A stretch of 64,000 nucleotides of DNA from Chania multitudinisentens RB-25 (GCF_000520015.2 NZ_CP007044.2:1178001-1242000); one strand, 5' to 3'; shown: positions 36,201-45,262, numbered from the stretch's first letter. Numbers and translations are program-made. Notes: generated by a model from the sequence alone, not told the origin.

Positions 36201-39200
36201 GTGCAATTTTGCAGCACCGTTTGCAGCGCAGGCAGTTCCAGACGTTCTACATACGTTTCCAGCAACATGAGTTCACCGAGCACATCCCGGTAGCTAATGC
36301 CAATGTGTTCATCTTGCTGGTGCAGTGCCTGATAGTAACTGTCCAGATCGTGTTCCAACTGATCGAGGTGACGGCCCGTTTTCTCTCGTGAAGTTACCCA
36401 GGGATTGACTGTGTTGCTATCGTCGGGTTGATACAGGGTTTCAAGCTGGGCCCGTATGTTACGGATAATGGTGTCGCGGCCTTTCTGCGCGTTTTTGACC
36501 ATCACCACGCGATTGCCCAGGCCGCCAGCCATAATACGTTTAAATACCACCTCCAGCGCTGCTGGCTTCTGGCAGATGATCAACAGGCTGCGCTTCTGAC
36601 CAATGGCATCTGCGACCATGTTAACGATGGTCTGGCTTTTGCCGGTGCCCGGAGGGCCCTCAATCAACAATCCTGGCGCATTACGAGCGGCCAGAACCGC
36701 TGCTTCCTGCGAGGGATCGCTGGCTGCGGTAAAATAGCATTCCTTGGCCGAGGTTGGCTGAGCTACGGTGGTAACCTCTGGATTCAGGCCCAGCGCCGTT
36801 TCCAGCGCGGTGCCTGCGGGGGATAAGTGGCATAGCTGGCGCAAATCTTCACCGATCGCCTGGCCGATAAATGCCGCATGGAAGAGCACGGCAGAACACA
36901 CCAACTGGCTGGTGTTCTCCGCAATTTTAACATTCAACGGCGGGAGCGGAACCAACTGCTGTTCCAGGGCAGGCACCAGCGCCGTGAAACTTTCAATCAC
37001 TTCTTCGGCACTCAATGCGGCCTGGCTCAGCAGTTGGTCAACAATCGCCTGCCAGCGTTTTACCGATGGAATCCCAACAAAACTTTCCAACGCCGGGTTC
37101 AAACACACAGCTCCGCGCTCGTGATCGAAACGCAGGCTGGCAACCCCGCGGATACCCGCTTCCATAATGATATTTATCGGCCACAGCAACAGCGGCGCGA
37201 TACGCGGCTTAATCTGTTTGGGCTGCGTGTTAATCACGATGAAAGGAAAGCCGAGATACATGCCGTTAATGCCGGTATCCCGCATATAGAGCTGAGTCTG
37301 CGCATGCAGGGTTCGCAATTGCCAGTCAGCCTGCTCGTTATCCAATAGGGTTTGGCTATCAATGGAGATCGGCTGGCGGCTGCGGGTCAACAAATGGTTG
37401 AGCAGGGTTTCAGCGCTTTTTCTCTGCCCGCTTAATCCAGCCAGGTCAACTCGCCCGGCATGTGGGCTGATACTCATGCGTACCAACGAGCCACGTAGGG
37501 TAGAGGCGGTAATTTTACGCGTGAAAAAATCCAGAACCTGGTGAATGTAGCGCTGTTTTTCCGGCACGATCCACTGTTCTGGTGGAAGAGTTAACATCAC
37601 CAGAGCCTGTTCCAGCGGCAGGCGGCGCGTTTGCAAAAAGCGAGCTGCCCAGTTGTCGATATCGGTGATGTTGCAGCGGTTAAAACCATTGATACGAGCG
37701 GCCAACTGTTGGTAAATCTCTGAGCGGGGCAGCGCCAGAAGCTCGCGCGATGCTTCACGAGAAAAACCCATTACATGATATTGGCTAGCCAGTTCACTGG
37801 CCTGCACCAGCAGGCTTTCTGCCGAGGTGAATTGCCCTAGGTCGGCGCTCAGCAGCAGGATAAGTTCATCTTCGTTCGGATGACGCCGATCGATCAGCGT
37901 TCTGAGCCCGTTATGCAGCGTATCGGGGAATAGCTTGCGCTGTTCTTCCCAAATGGCCAGCAATCGCGCCCGTGAAGTGGCCAGTAAATGAATGCGCAAG
38001 AGGGCTTCATTAAAGGCGATCTTCAGGTTTTCCCCCCGCTGCCGGACTCTCTCTTGCCGTGATTTTAGCTGGAACAGCCAATGGCCTGGCTCCATCTGGC
38101 CAAGGACGCCGGGCAGTGAACTGGCCAACAAGGCATGACCTTCCTGCGGGTGCTCCAGCAGCCAGGCTGGTGTCACAATTTCACCCTGAAGGATCAGCGG
38201 CATATTGGGATTAAGCAGCTTTAATACCAGTATCAGGCGGTAATCATCGCTGAGATCGGCCAACTCAACGGCCTGCTGCAACCGGGTGATCAACGTGTCG
38301 CCCAAACCGGCCTGCTGCGCCCAGGACACAATCGTTCCCCGCTGCATAAGCGCCAACGCTTCCTGCCAATGGTGCTGCTCTGCCGCTGCCAGAGCGAACA
38401 CGGCGGGCTGCGTGTAGCGCTGTTGGCCCAGCGTAATGCTCATCAGTTGATTGTCAGAGACAGAGGGCGATTCATCTGCCACGGTTACCGGCTGCTCATC
38501 CAACCAGGCTTGTACTTCCGGCCACTGCCAGCGCCGATGACGATCGCGTGTTAACAATCCGCGCAGCAACAGCCGTAAATGTGGATCAAGGTGTTCAGGC
38601 AGCGTGACGCCATTCGCCAGCACCTGAATTAAAAACGCATGGGGATGGATATTGGTAAAGCAGGCTCCCTGAGTGATCTGCTCAAGCAAAATAATGCCCA
38701 GACTCCACCAGTCAGAGGCGGCGGCCACGCCGCCGGCTAACGTTTCCGGTGCGCTATAACGGGTGATCTCCAAAGGAGAAACGATATCCAGATCGAACTC
38801 AGACAGGCAGGCGGAACCAAATTCGATGATCACCAGATCCAACGGATCGCGAGTACGGATCAGCAGGTTGCTGGGCCGGAGATTGCGGTGGCGCAAGCCA
38901 TGTTCAGAAAAATTGGCTAAGGCGCTGCCTAGCTCTCTGACGACATGGGGGATTTCTTCAGGCTGCCAGAAGTCGCCCCTGGCGGCTGCGTCGGCCAGTG
39001 AACCACTGGTCATTTCTTCTGCGACCTGCCAGGCCCGAGCATTCCAACGGCCCGTATCAAGAATATCGGGAATATGCTCGCGGGGCAGGTTGCGGATCAC
39101 CTCATAAACGGCCAGATCAGGTTCTGCGCCGTAGGTATACAGCGTGAGTATCCCGTGTTGGCCACTTTCCTGATGCTGCGCCTGATAGCGTTCACGAATA

Positions 39201-39577
39201 CTGTCATTCTGGTTAATACGGCGCAGGATTTTCCAGTGGCCAATCTGGGTGACTGTGCCGAAGCCCGGTTCTGGGGTGGCGGCTGGCGGTGGCGCTGCTC
39301 CATCCGCCGCATCCGCGCCGCACTGCATACAGATCAGATCCCCAGCTTCCAGCGGGTGGCCGTTTTGGCAATGCGCCACCTCGGGTAACGCGGCTACGTT
39401 CTCAGTGGCTTCCTGCACCATTTCTTCAGCGCTGATAACCGCAATTGGCCGCCATCCCTTAACGTGAATAGGCTCGGAAGAAAGATCCCAATCACAGGGA
39501 TGATGCTCAATCTGGCCCTCACAGAAAATTTCTGTTAATGCACGTTCCGTATGGCAATTAGGGCAAAAACGCATCAT
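33275..39577 (-). CDS. Giant zinc-ribbon / pseudokinase / COG1112 helicase / nuclease protein
   Basis: 2100 aa. Residues 1-90: two zinc-binding motifs (FCPNC ... C ... C; CQNGH ... CMQCG). Residues ~115-370: a Ser/Thr-kinase fold with HRN in place of HRD (RHRNLRPSN), EFG in place of DFG, and a recognisable SAPE and DWWSLG, so probably a pseudokinase. Residue ~975: Walker A GPPGTGKSQT; residue ~1640: YDEASQMP Walker B, then GDEKQMPP; residues ~1850-1940: GDERDVIIFS and LNVAVTRAR, all superfamily-1 UPF1/Dna2-type (COG1112). Residues ~1990-2080: a PD-(D/E)xK-like domain (YFDCII, LLGIECD) like that ending many such helicases. It is third of four tightly packed genes. The STK-helicase architecture recalls Mokosh type I defence proteins. 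Confidence 0.9.
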   Translation of the reverse strand: MMRFCPNCHTERALTEIFCEGQIEHHPCDWDLSSEPIHVKGWRPIAVISAEEMVQEATENVAALPEVAHCQNGHPLEAGDLICMQCGADAADGAAPPPAATPEPGFGTVTQIGHWKILRRINQNDSIRERYQAQHQESGQHGILTLYTYGAEPDLAVYEVIRNLPREHIPDILDTGRWNARAWQVAEEMTSGSLADAAARGDFWQPEEIPHVVRELGSALANFSEHGLRHRNLRPSNLLIRTRDPLDLVIIEFGSACLSEFDLDIVSPLEITRYSAPETLAGGVAAASDWWSLGIILLEQITQGACFTNIHPHAFLIQVLANGVTLPEHLDPHLRLLLRGLLTRDRHRRWQWPEVQAWLDEQPVTVADESPSVSDNQLMSITLGQQRYTQPAVFALAAAEQHHWQEALALMQRGTIVSWAQQAGLGDTLITRLQQAVELADLSDDYRLILVLKLLNPNMPLILQGEIVTPAWLLEHPQEGHALLASSLPGVLGQMEPGHWLFQLKSRQERVRQRGENLKIAFNEALLRIHLLATSRARLLAIWEEQRKLFPDTLHNGLRTLIDRRHPNEDELILLLSADLGQFTSAESLLVQASELASQYHVMGFSREASRELLALPRSEIYQQLAARINGFNRCNITDIDNWAARFLQTRRLPLEQALVMLTLPPEQWIVPEKQRYIHQVLDFFTRKITASTLRGSLVRMSISPHAGRVDLAGLSGQRKSAETLLNHLLTRSRQPISIDSQTLLDNEQADWQLRTLHAQTQLYMRDTGINGMYLGFPFIVINTQPKQIKPRIAPLLLWPINIIMEAGIRGVASLRFDHERGAVCLNPALESFVGIPSVKRWQAIVDQLLSQAALSAEEVIESFTALVPALEQQLVPLPPLNVKIAENTSQLVCSAVLFHAAFIGQAIGEDLRQLCHLSPAGTALETALGLNPEVTTVAQPTSAKECYFTAASDPSQEAAVLAARNAPGLLIEGPPGTGKSQTIVNMVADAIGQKRSLLIICQKPAALEVVFKRIMAGGLGNRVVMVKNAQKGRDTIIRNIRAQLETLYQPDDSNTVNPWVTSREKTGRHLDQLEHDLDSYYQALHQQDEHIGISYRDVLGELMLLETYVERLELPALQTVLQNCTLEHLEAIKRAIIPAIALWLEADYEHSPLAQLSPFLSHQATLQDFTRRFTRFYQVEQQRDERLTNPHRAFEVTEHEEYQRSLAKYQTLLTSLTPAEWANLAQWLPLFYAHHGSIVQGEQLLAQLEQLSGRLQEIDSSGRDPLMFAPLAHCDSQRLLQLTTAAEEAKKRSLFQRINPCYYLRRSRLKLFLQQLGWQNDHDTVARLLISARSEQQWRAVRTELNRLQQRLGLPTVGLLDNLALTRQLATTQRDLRFICTLYQQISDLVGLDRLVPAIIEHQQAGFTRECEEIAAAIARCQARAASSEALENLRGWLQLSAVETFAQAIHNNSSLTVALEAITAALPSLAAYQQFRPVAAQLDTVSLAILSMLRQQKTTLARFEPPQLALVVAQALDREVRLVWKQQLEWHSPILLLEPTVINAKIEQLATADGEMKALNKLELTEVIKTANISPLRKWEEITRLTGKRARRLREFIDQGSMLGLMQLRPVWLMTPDVASQVLPLQAGLFDTVIYDEASQMPVEYALPTLFRSRNMVVSGDEKQMPPSAFFSGKAMAEDEPDDDEGLFEADSTQQEEAAESWNYRQISDCPDLLHLARTVLPSQTLAIHYRSTYRELINFSNHAFYENRLNIPAQHSGKIIDAVRPVSLMMVNGLYQNQSNQQEAEQVATVLAEIWQQPYAERPSVGVVTFNQKQAQLIQNVLEARAEQHAEFRQAYHEEQQRLEDDEDMSFFVKNVENVQGDERDVIIFSTTFGRNPQGTFRRNFGILGQQGGERRLNVAVTRARNQVMIISSMPIEEISDLLATHRQPDIPRDFLQGYLEYARRLSTGQFAQGQALLMRMNRTQLASRSPVEHPDGFVQSVVEYIRSQGWLIAESQQEGAFYFDCIIEDPSTGRYLLGIECDMPRHALLQRARARELWRPTILKRVTAFRHRISIQHWYHHGPEERLRLTQAITQAMGMEQQPAATTSDATSEENT

Positions 39578-39600
39578 GGTGGTCGTTTCCGGGCACTGAG

Positions 39601-40236
39601 TTATTTGGTGACTGGAGCAAAAGAGTGCCCCTGTTGTTCAAGGAACGCCCGCAGGCGAATTAAATCATCTCGGCGTGGAATGCCTATCAAGCTGACTCTG
39701 CCCTGCCGATCAAGCGTCATATCCAGTACTTTTTCTTGGTCATTTAATGGCTGCTCGAAGTCACTAAAATGAGTTTTACCCACTTCGGTCAGCAGATGCA
39801 AAACCTGGTTATCACTGCCCCTCAGTTGCAGTGTCTGCGGGCTTTCCTGTTCAAACGGGCCGGAAACCAACGCATCAATCAGCCCTGCCATTGTGCTTAG
39901 ATAAGGGATGATGGTGGCATAGGGATAACCGCTAAACACCAGAATATTGCCGTTAAAATCCTGACGAATGGCAGACAGCAGTTGGCTTAATGCCTGGGGT
40001 TGATCGAACGGTTCCCCTCCAGAGATTGTGATGCCATCCGCCTGCGGATACCACGGGCGCAACTGTTCTACCAGTGTTGCCATCGCTATCTTGTCGCGGG
40101 TAAATCGCCATGTTTCTGGAGAGAGGCAGCCGGGGCAGAGCAGAGAACATCCCTGAAACCAGATACCAATACGTTTTCCTGGCCCCAAGGTGGTTACCGG
40201 AAAGTGCAAACGTGATAAACCTACCGCCATCGGCAT
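39601..40236 (-). CDS. Radical SAM 4Fe-4S activating-enzyme-like protein
   Basis: 211 aa. Cx3Cx2C cluster motif in WFQGCSLLCPGC, then a GGEPFDQ motif and the VFSGYPY strand, resembling NrdG/PflA-type activating enzymes, which act on a protein partner. The SPASM region is absent. The ATG at 40236 shares one base with the stop of the AAA+ gene (TAATG); the helicase gene follows after 23 bp. The C-terminal ~60 residues are specific to this protein and may contact a partner. Substrate unknown; it does not sit near a ribonucleotide reductase or glycyl-radical enzyme, so a novel target in the island is likely (inference). Confidence 0.85.
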   Translation of the reverse strand: MPMAVGLSRLHFPVTTLGPGKRIGIWFQGCSLLCPGCLSPETWRFTRDKIAMATLVEQLRPWYPQADGITISGGEPFDQPQALSQLLSAIRQDFNGNILVFSGYPYATIIPYLSTMAGLIDALVSGPFEQESPQTLQLRGSDNQVLHLLTEVGKTHFSDFEQPLNDQEKVLDMTLDRQGRVSLIGIPRRDDLIRLRAFLEQQGHSFAPVTK

Positions 40237-42083
40237 TACGGCTCCTGCTGTTTGGTCAGAACCAGCTGTGTGGATGCACCCGTCAGCAGGTCTGCAATGT
40301 GATAACGATCGCCCGGCTGTGCGTCCACATCAAATAGCGCCCGTGACAGTGGATTAACCAAATGTGCTTCCAGATGGTTACGAATACCGCGCCCGCCGTT
40401 GGATAAGTCGGCCAGGCAGATCTTACGCAACAGCTCCAGCGCCGCTTGGCCGATGGTTACCGTCAGCCCGAGCCTGCCGAGCCCCGCCAGCGTGTTTTCG
40501 GTCATTTGGCTAAATATCTGTTCGGCAACATCGGGGCGAATAAAGTCAAAGACGATGATGTTTTCACCAATGCGGTTAAGCAGCTCAGGGCGGTTTAGCA
40601 CCAGCTTGAAGTGGCGTTCAATCTCGGCCTTGACGTTTTTCTGTACCGTTGCAAATGGTTCCTCTGGCCGCACATTGGCTACCCGTTCGCCGTGACTGTC
40701 CAGGCGATAGATACCCAGATTGGAGGTGAAAATAATCAGGGCTTCAGAGAAATAGACGCGATCGCCACGGCCGGAAGTTAGCACGCCGTCATCGATAATC
40801 TGCAAAAATTTATCCATCAGCCGTGGGTGGGCCTTTTCTATTTCATCAAACAGCACCACGCTAAACGGCTTTTCCCTAATGGCGTTGGTCAACTCGCCGC
40901 CCAGGTTATAGCCAATATATCCTGGCGGCGCGCCAATCAAACGTTGATCGGCATGTTCGGCGCTAAATTCTGACATATCGAAGCGGATATAGGCACTTTC
41001 ATCACCAAACAGTAATTCGGTAACGGTTTTGGCCAGCTCGGTTTTACCCACGCCGGTCGGCCCAGCCAAAAAGATCACACCGCGGGGGCGCCCCCCTTGT
41101 TTGCCCCCGCCTACGCCCGTGACCGCACGCTTGATGATATCCAACATATGCGTAATGGCATGGGTTTGCCCTTTGACTCGTTTCTGGATCGTGCTGGCGG
41201 CCTGACGAATCTTCTCTTTTTCAATTTTTAGCCATGGATCTTCGGTAATCCCCACTTTATAGCGCCGAACTGCGTCGCTAATCTGTTCTTGAGCGACGCC
41301 TTCAATGCGGGCCAGCCGAGCAATGGCATTCATATCCAGCAGCAGCAACCCTTCCGTTTCATCCACAAACTCCTGGGCCGCTCGCTCTTGAACGGCCGTT
41401 TCAACGGATTGGCCCGGTAGCGAGCGTAACAGCGCAGGCGCTAACGCATGGCGGGCAATGCGATCGGGTTTGGCGACCGGGATATGGCGAATCAGTGGGT
41501 TATTGATCAAAAACCAATCAGGTAAATCGCCTTCTTTATCAACAACCCACAATACGGTATTAAAAAATGCCCGGCGCTGCTCGCCGTAAGGGCGCGCACG
41601 AGCCTGGTGGGAAAGCACCAGGGCGCGGGTAAACAGGCTATGTTCCACCGGTGAGAGGTTATCCCGGTGATTAATCAGGCAAGAGGCGAAGTCAACAATC
41701 AGTGCCACGGGTTCACCGGGTAGCTCGATCAGCCGTTCGAGCGTGGTGCTCAGCAGATCAATTCCCCCATTGGCACGGCCTTCTACTATATTAAGGCCCA
41801 ATTGGCTCAGCAGTTTCTGCGTTGGTGCCGGGTCCTCTCCTGGTGGCACCATTGGTATAAAGCCGTTCAGCAGGTTAAACATCACCACATGCTGATAACC
41901 CGCTTCTCGCAGCGCATTATGCAGGGATTGATTAAATGCAACCGGCGTGACGATGTTGGGGCTAATCTCGCAGGCTTGCAGATCGCGCACATTGCCTGAG
42001 AACACGAACTGGCTTTTTAGAGGTAAAAAACGCAGCAAGTCGCGCATCCAACGGGGTTGTTGATAACGATATGGTTGTTGCAT
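40236..42083 (-). CDS. ClpB/ClpA-like AAA+ ATPase heading the helicase island
   Basis: 615 aa, start with AAGGGAT upstream. Residues ~1-270 look like a degenerate AAA module without Walker A (VALIVDFASCL, NTVLWVVDKEGDLPDWF). Residues ~310-560 are a complete class-2 Clp AAA+ domain: Walker A GPTGVGKTELAK near 340, DMSEFSAEHADQRLIGAPPGYIGY with the pore-loop region, Walker B VVLFDEIEKAHP, sensor 1 FTSNLG, arginine-finger region ELLNRIGE, sensor 2 GGRGIRN. It probably remodels or threads proteins, with no ClpP-binding loop obvious. First gene of the operon with radical SAM, helicase and coiled-coil proteins. Confidence 0.9.
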   Translation of the reverse strand: MQQPYRYQQPRWMRDLLRFLPLKSQFVFSGNVRDLQACEISPNIVTPVAFNQSLHNALREAGYQHVVMFNLLNGFIPMVPPGEDPAPTQKLLSQLGLNIVEGRANGGIDLLSTTLERLIELPGEPVALIVDFASCLINHRDNLSPVEHSLFTRALVLSHQARARPYGEQRRAFFNTVLWVVDKEGDLPDWFLINNPLIRHIPVAKPDRIARHALAPALLRSLPGQSVETAVQERAAQEFVDETEGLLLLDMNAIARLARIEGVAQEQISDAVRRYKVGITEDPWLKIEKEKIRQAASTIQKRVKGQTHAITHMLDIIKRAVTGVGGGKQGGRPRGVIFLAGPTGVGKTELAKTVTELLFGDESAYIRFDMSEFSAEHADQRLIGAPPGYIGYNLGGELTNAIREKPFSVVLFDEIEKAHPRLMDKFLQIIDDGVLTSGRGDRVYFSEALIIFTSNLGIYRLDSHGERVANVRPEEPFATVQKNVKAEIERHFKLVLNRPELLNRIGENIIVFDFIRPDVAEQIFSQMTENTLAGLGRLGLTVTIGQAALELLRKICLADLSNGGRGIRNHLEAHLVNPLSRALFDVDAQPGDRYHIADLLTGASTQLVLTKQQEP

Positions 42084-42379
42084 TGAGATCCCTTATGGTT
42101 GTTTCCGGCGGAATTCCTGATGATTTTTTTGAGGGAATTCGCACCACATCGCTAAACGCGACAAGCTAAACCATCCTTAATGAGCCTAAGGATAATTCAT
42201 CCTGTGAGTGACAGATAGTGATGTGCTTACCATAACCTTGGGGTACATGAGCCAAGGAACTCAAAACACCGTCTATAACCATTGATTTTCCTGCCATTCG
42301 GCACCATGTTAGTTAAACATTGGTATTTATCTGGTCAGATGCTTGCATCAGGCCCACAACGTCAATCAGGATTACCCTT

Positions 42380-44422
42380 ATGACCAACCCGTTGCTGACA
42401 CCGTTTTCTTTGCCGCCGTTTTCGGCGCTTCGTCCTGAAGATATCGTACCGGCGGTACAATCCGCACTGGCCGACTGCCGTGCTGCGGTGGAGCGCGTGG
42501 TGGCGCAGCCGGGGCCGTTTACCTGGGAGAATCTGTGCCAGCCACTGGCGGAATCTGACGATCGTTTGGCGCGGATCTGGTCGCCGGTTGGTCATTTGAA
42601 TGCGGTGAAAAACAGCCCGGAACTGCGAGAAGCCTACGAACAGGCGCTGCCGCTGCTTTCCGAATATGGCACCTGGGTAGGCCAGCACGAAGGGCTGTAT
42701 AAAGCCTATCGTAGCCTGAAAGAAGGTGCAGGTTTTGCCAGCCTGAGCGTGCCCCAGCGTAAAGCGATAGAAAACGCGCTGCGTGACTTTGAGCTATCGG
42801 GCATTGGTTTACCGGCGGAAAAACAAAAGCGCTACGGTGAGATTGTGGCGCGCCTGTCTGAATTAGGCTCGACCTACAGCAACAATGTGCTTGATGCCAC
42901 TATGGGCTGGAGCAAACTGATCGCCGATGTTAATCAACTGAGCGGGCTGCCGGAAAGTGCGCTGGCGATGGCTCAGGCGATGGCTCAGGCAAAAGAACAG
43001 GAAGGCTGGTTATTGACGCTGGATATGCCGAGCTATCTGCCGGTAATGACCTATGCCGACAATCAGGCACTGCGTGAAGAGATGTACCGTGCCTTTGCCA
43101 CCCGAGCTTCTGACCAGGGGCCGAACGCCGGTAAGTGGGACAACAGCACGGTAATGGCAGAAACGCTGGCATTGCGCCACGAGCTGGCGCAATTGCTGGG
43201 CTTTGCCAGCTATGCCGATAAATCCCTCGCCACCAAAATGGCAGAAAACCCAGAGCAGGTGCTGGGTTTCCTGAACGATCTGGCCAAACGCGCCCGCCCG
43301 CAGGCAGAGCAGGAGCTGGCGCAGTTGCGCGCTTTCGCCAAACAGCATTACGGCGCTGATGAGCTTGAAGCTTGGGATATCACCTATTACGGTGAAAAAC
43401 AAAAACAACATCTGTTCTCGATCAGCGACGAACAGCTACGCCCCTATTTCCCAGAACAGCGTGTCGTTGAAGGGCTGTTTGAAGTGGTGAAACGTATTTA
43501 CGGCATCAGCGCTAAAGAGCGTAAAGATGTGGATACCTGGCACCCGGAAGTGCGTTTCTTCGATCTGTTCGACGCGAACGGCGAACTGCGCGGCAGCTTC
43601 TATCTGGATCTGTATGCCCGTGAAAATAAACGTGGCGGAGCGTGGATGGACGATTGCGTTGGCAGCCTGCGTAAAGCGAGCGGTGAGCTGCAAAAACCGG
43701 TGGCTTACCTCACGTGTAACTTCAACCGCCCATTGGGCGATAAACCAGCGCTGTTTACCCATAACGAAGTGACCACGCTGTTCCATGAATTTGGTCATGG
43801 CCTGCACCATATGCTGACGCAGATTGATACGGCCGGTGTCGCCGGGATCAGCGGGGTGCCGTGGGATGCGGTCGAACTGCCAAGCCAGTTTATGGAAAAC
43901 TGGTGTTGGGAACCCGAAGCCTTGGCGTTTATCTCCGGCCACTTCGAAAGCGGTGAACCACTGCCAAAAGCCTTGCTGGATAAGATGCTGGAAGCGAAAA
44001 ACTACCAGGCAGCATTATTCATTCTGCGTCAGTTGGAATTCGGCCTGTTTGATTTCCGCATGCACTTTGAATACAGCCCAGAAAAAGGCGCACAAATCCT
44101 GCCGACCTTGGCCGAGGTGAAGAAAGCCGTTGCCGTGGTGCCTTCGCCAAGCTGGGGGCGTTTCCCTCATGCCTTCAGCCACGTCTTTGCCGGTGGTTAT
44201 GCCGCAGGTTACTACAGCTATCTGTGGGCGGAAGTGCTGTCAGCCGATGCCTATTCACGCTTTGAAGAAGAAGGGATTTTCAACGCGGCAACCGGCAAAT
44301 CCTTCTTGGATAACATCCTGTCGCGCGGCGGTTCTGAAGAGCCAATGGAGCTGTTCAAACGTTTCCGCGGCCGTGAACCGCAGTTGGATGCGATGCTGCG
44401 CCATTACGGTATTAAAGGATAA
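42380..44422 (+). CDS. prlC: Oligopeptidase A (M3 metallopeptidase)
   Basis: 680 aa from the ATG at 42380, matching E. coli PrlC in length and its MTNPLLTPF start; in-frame codons from 42320 are upstream. The zinc-binding HEFGHGLHH motif begins at H469. Cytosolic enzyme degrading signal peptides and short oligopeptides. Followed 8 bp later by rsmJ as in E. coli. The region 42084-42379 holds its promoter; no confident heat-shock promoter was identified there. Confidence 0.98.
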   Translation: MTNPLLTPFSLPPFSALRPEDIVPAVQSALADCRAAVERVVAQPGPFTWENLCQPLAESDDRLARIWSPVGHLNAVKNSPELREAYEQALPLLSEYGTWVGQHEGLYKAYRSLKEGAGFASLSVPQRKAIENALRDFELSGIGLPAEKQKRYGEIVARLSELGSTYSNNVLDATMGWSKLIADVNQLSGLPESALAMAQAMAQAKEQEGWLLTLDMPSYLPVMTYADNQALREEMYRAFATRASDQGPNAGKWDNSTVMAETLALRHELAQLLGFASYADKSLATKMAENPEQVLGFLNDLAKRARPQAEQELAQLRAFAKQHYGADELEAWDITYYGEKQKQHLFSISDEQLRPYFPEQRVVEGLFEVVKRIYGISAKERKDVDTWHPEVRFFDLFDANGELRGSFYLDLYARENKRGGAWMDDCVGSLRKASGELQKPVAYLTCNFNRPLGDKPALFTHNEVTTLFHEFGHGLHHMLTQIDTAGVAGISGVPWDAVELPSQFMENWCWEPEALAFISGHFESGEPLPKALLDKMLEAKNYQAALFILRQLEFGLFDFRMHFEYSPEKGAQILPTLAEVKKAVAVVPSPSWGRFPHAFSHVFAGGYAAGYYSYLWAEVLSADAYSRFEEEGIFNAATGKSFLDNILSRGGSEEPMELFKRFRGREPQLDAMLRHYGIKG

Positions 44423-44430
44423 CTCGCCAC

Positions 44431-45177
44431 GTGAGCGTGTGTTTATTATGTGAAGCAGGCGCCGATCCCGGCGCCTTGTCTATTTTGGCGGAGCGCTGGC
44501 AACTGGCTTCTGACGACGATGCGCTGGTGGCGCTGGTGTTAACGCCGCAACGGTTGGAGCTACGCAAGCGCGATGAGCCGAAACTCGGTGCGATTTATGT
44601 CGATTTTGTCGCTGGCCCGATGGCACACCGGCGGCGTTTTGGCGGTGGCCGTGGTGAGGCGGTCGCCAAAGCGGTGGGGATCAAGGGCAGCTATCTGCCC
44701 AGCGTGGTGGATGCCACTGCGGGCTTGGGGCGCGATGCTTTTGTACTGGCCGCGCTCGGTTGCCAGGTGCGCATGCTGGAACGCAACCCGGTGGTTGCCG
44801 CTTTGCTTGATGATGGCCTACAGCGCGGTTATCAGGATGCCGAGATTGGCCCGTGGCTGCGTGAGCGGATGACATTACTGCATGCGTCGAGCCTGACGGC
44901 ATTGGGGGAGCTCGATCCGCGCCCGGAAGTGGTGTATCTCGATCCGATGTACCCGCATAAACAGAAAAGCGCGCTGGTGAAGAAGGAAATGCGGGTATTC
45001 CAGGCGCTGGTGGGCAGTGACGACGACGCAGATGGCCTGCTGGAGCCCGCTCGCAGATTAGCCACTAAACGTATTGTGGTGAAACGCCCGGACTATGCAC
45101 CGCCGCTGGCAGCTATACCGGCGCATGCTGCGAGCACCACCAAAAATCACCGTTTTGATATCTATATGCCGTTGTAA
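44431..45177 (+). CDS. rsmJ: 16S rRNA (guanine1516-N2)-methyltransferase
   Basis: 248 aa with a GTG start supported by AAGGA overlapping the prlC stop and by alignment with the E. coli N-terminus. SAM-binding region VVDATAGLGRDAFVLA, then MLERNPVVAALLDDGL and the catalytic-region motif YLDPMYPHKQKSA. Methylates G1516 of 16S rRNA. Cotranscribed with prlC, as in E. coli. Confidence 0.97.
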   Translation: MSVCLLCEAGADPGALSILAERWQLASDDDALVALVLTPQRLELRKRDEPKLGAIYVDFVAGPMAHRRRFGGGRGEAVAKAVGIKGSYLPSVVDATAGLGRDAFVLAALGCQVRMLERNPVVAALLDDGLQRGYQDAEIGPWLRERMTLLHASSLTALGELDPRPEVVYLDPMYPHKQKSALVKKEMRVFQALVGSDDDADGLLEPARRLATKRIVVKRPDYAPPLAAIPAHAASTTKNHRFDIYMPL

Positions 45178-45262
45178 AACGGCATATTATTCATTCAGTT
45201 AACATCATGGTGCCGCTTAGGTATAGCCCAGATAGCGGCAGTGCGTTGCTATCCCTGCTGCT

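Noticed and set aside
33275..39577. Treating the giant helicase as a complete Mokosh type I system by itself
   Set aside because: No PLD nuclease partner is present and the neighbouring genes differ; similarity is limited to domain layout.
42236..42257. Inverted repeat CCTTGG/CCAAGG upstream of prlC as operator or heat-shock element
   Set aside because: 6-bp arms are within chance expectation and no sigma-32 -35/-10 pair could be recognised with confidence.
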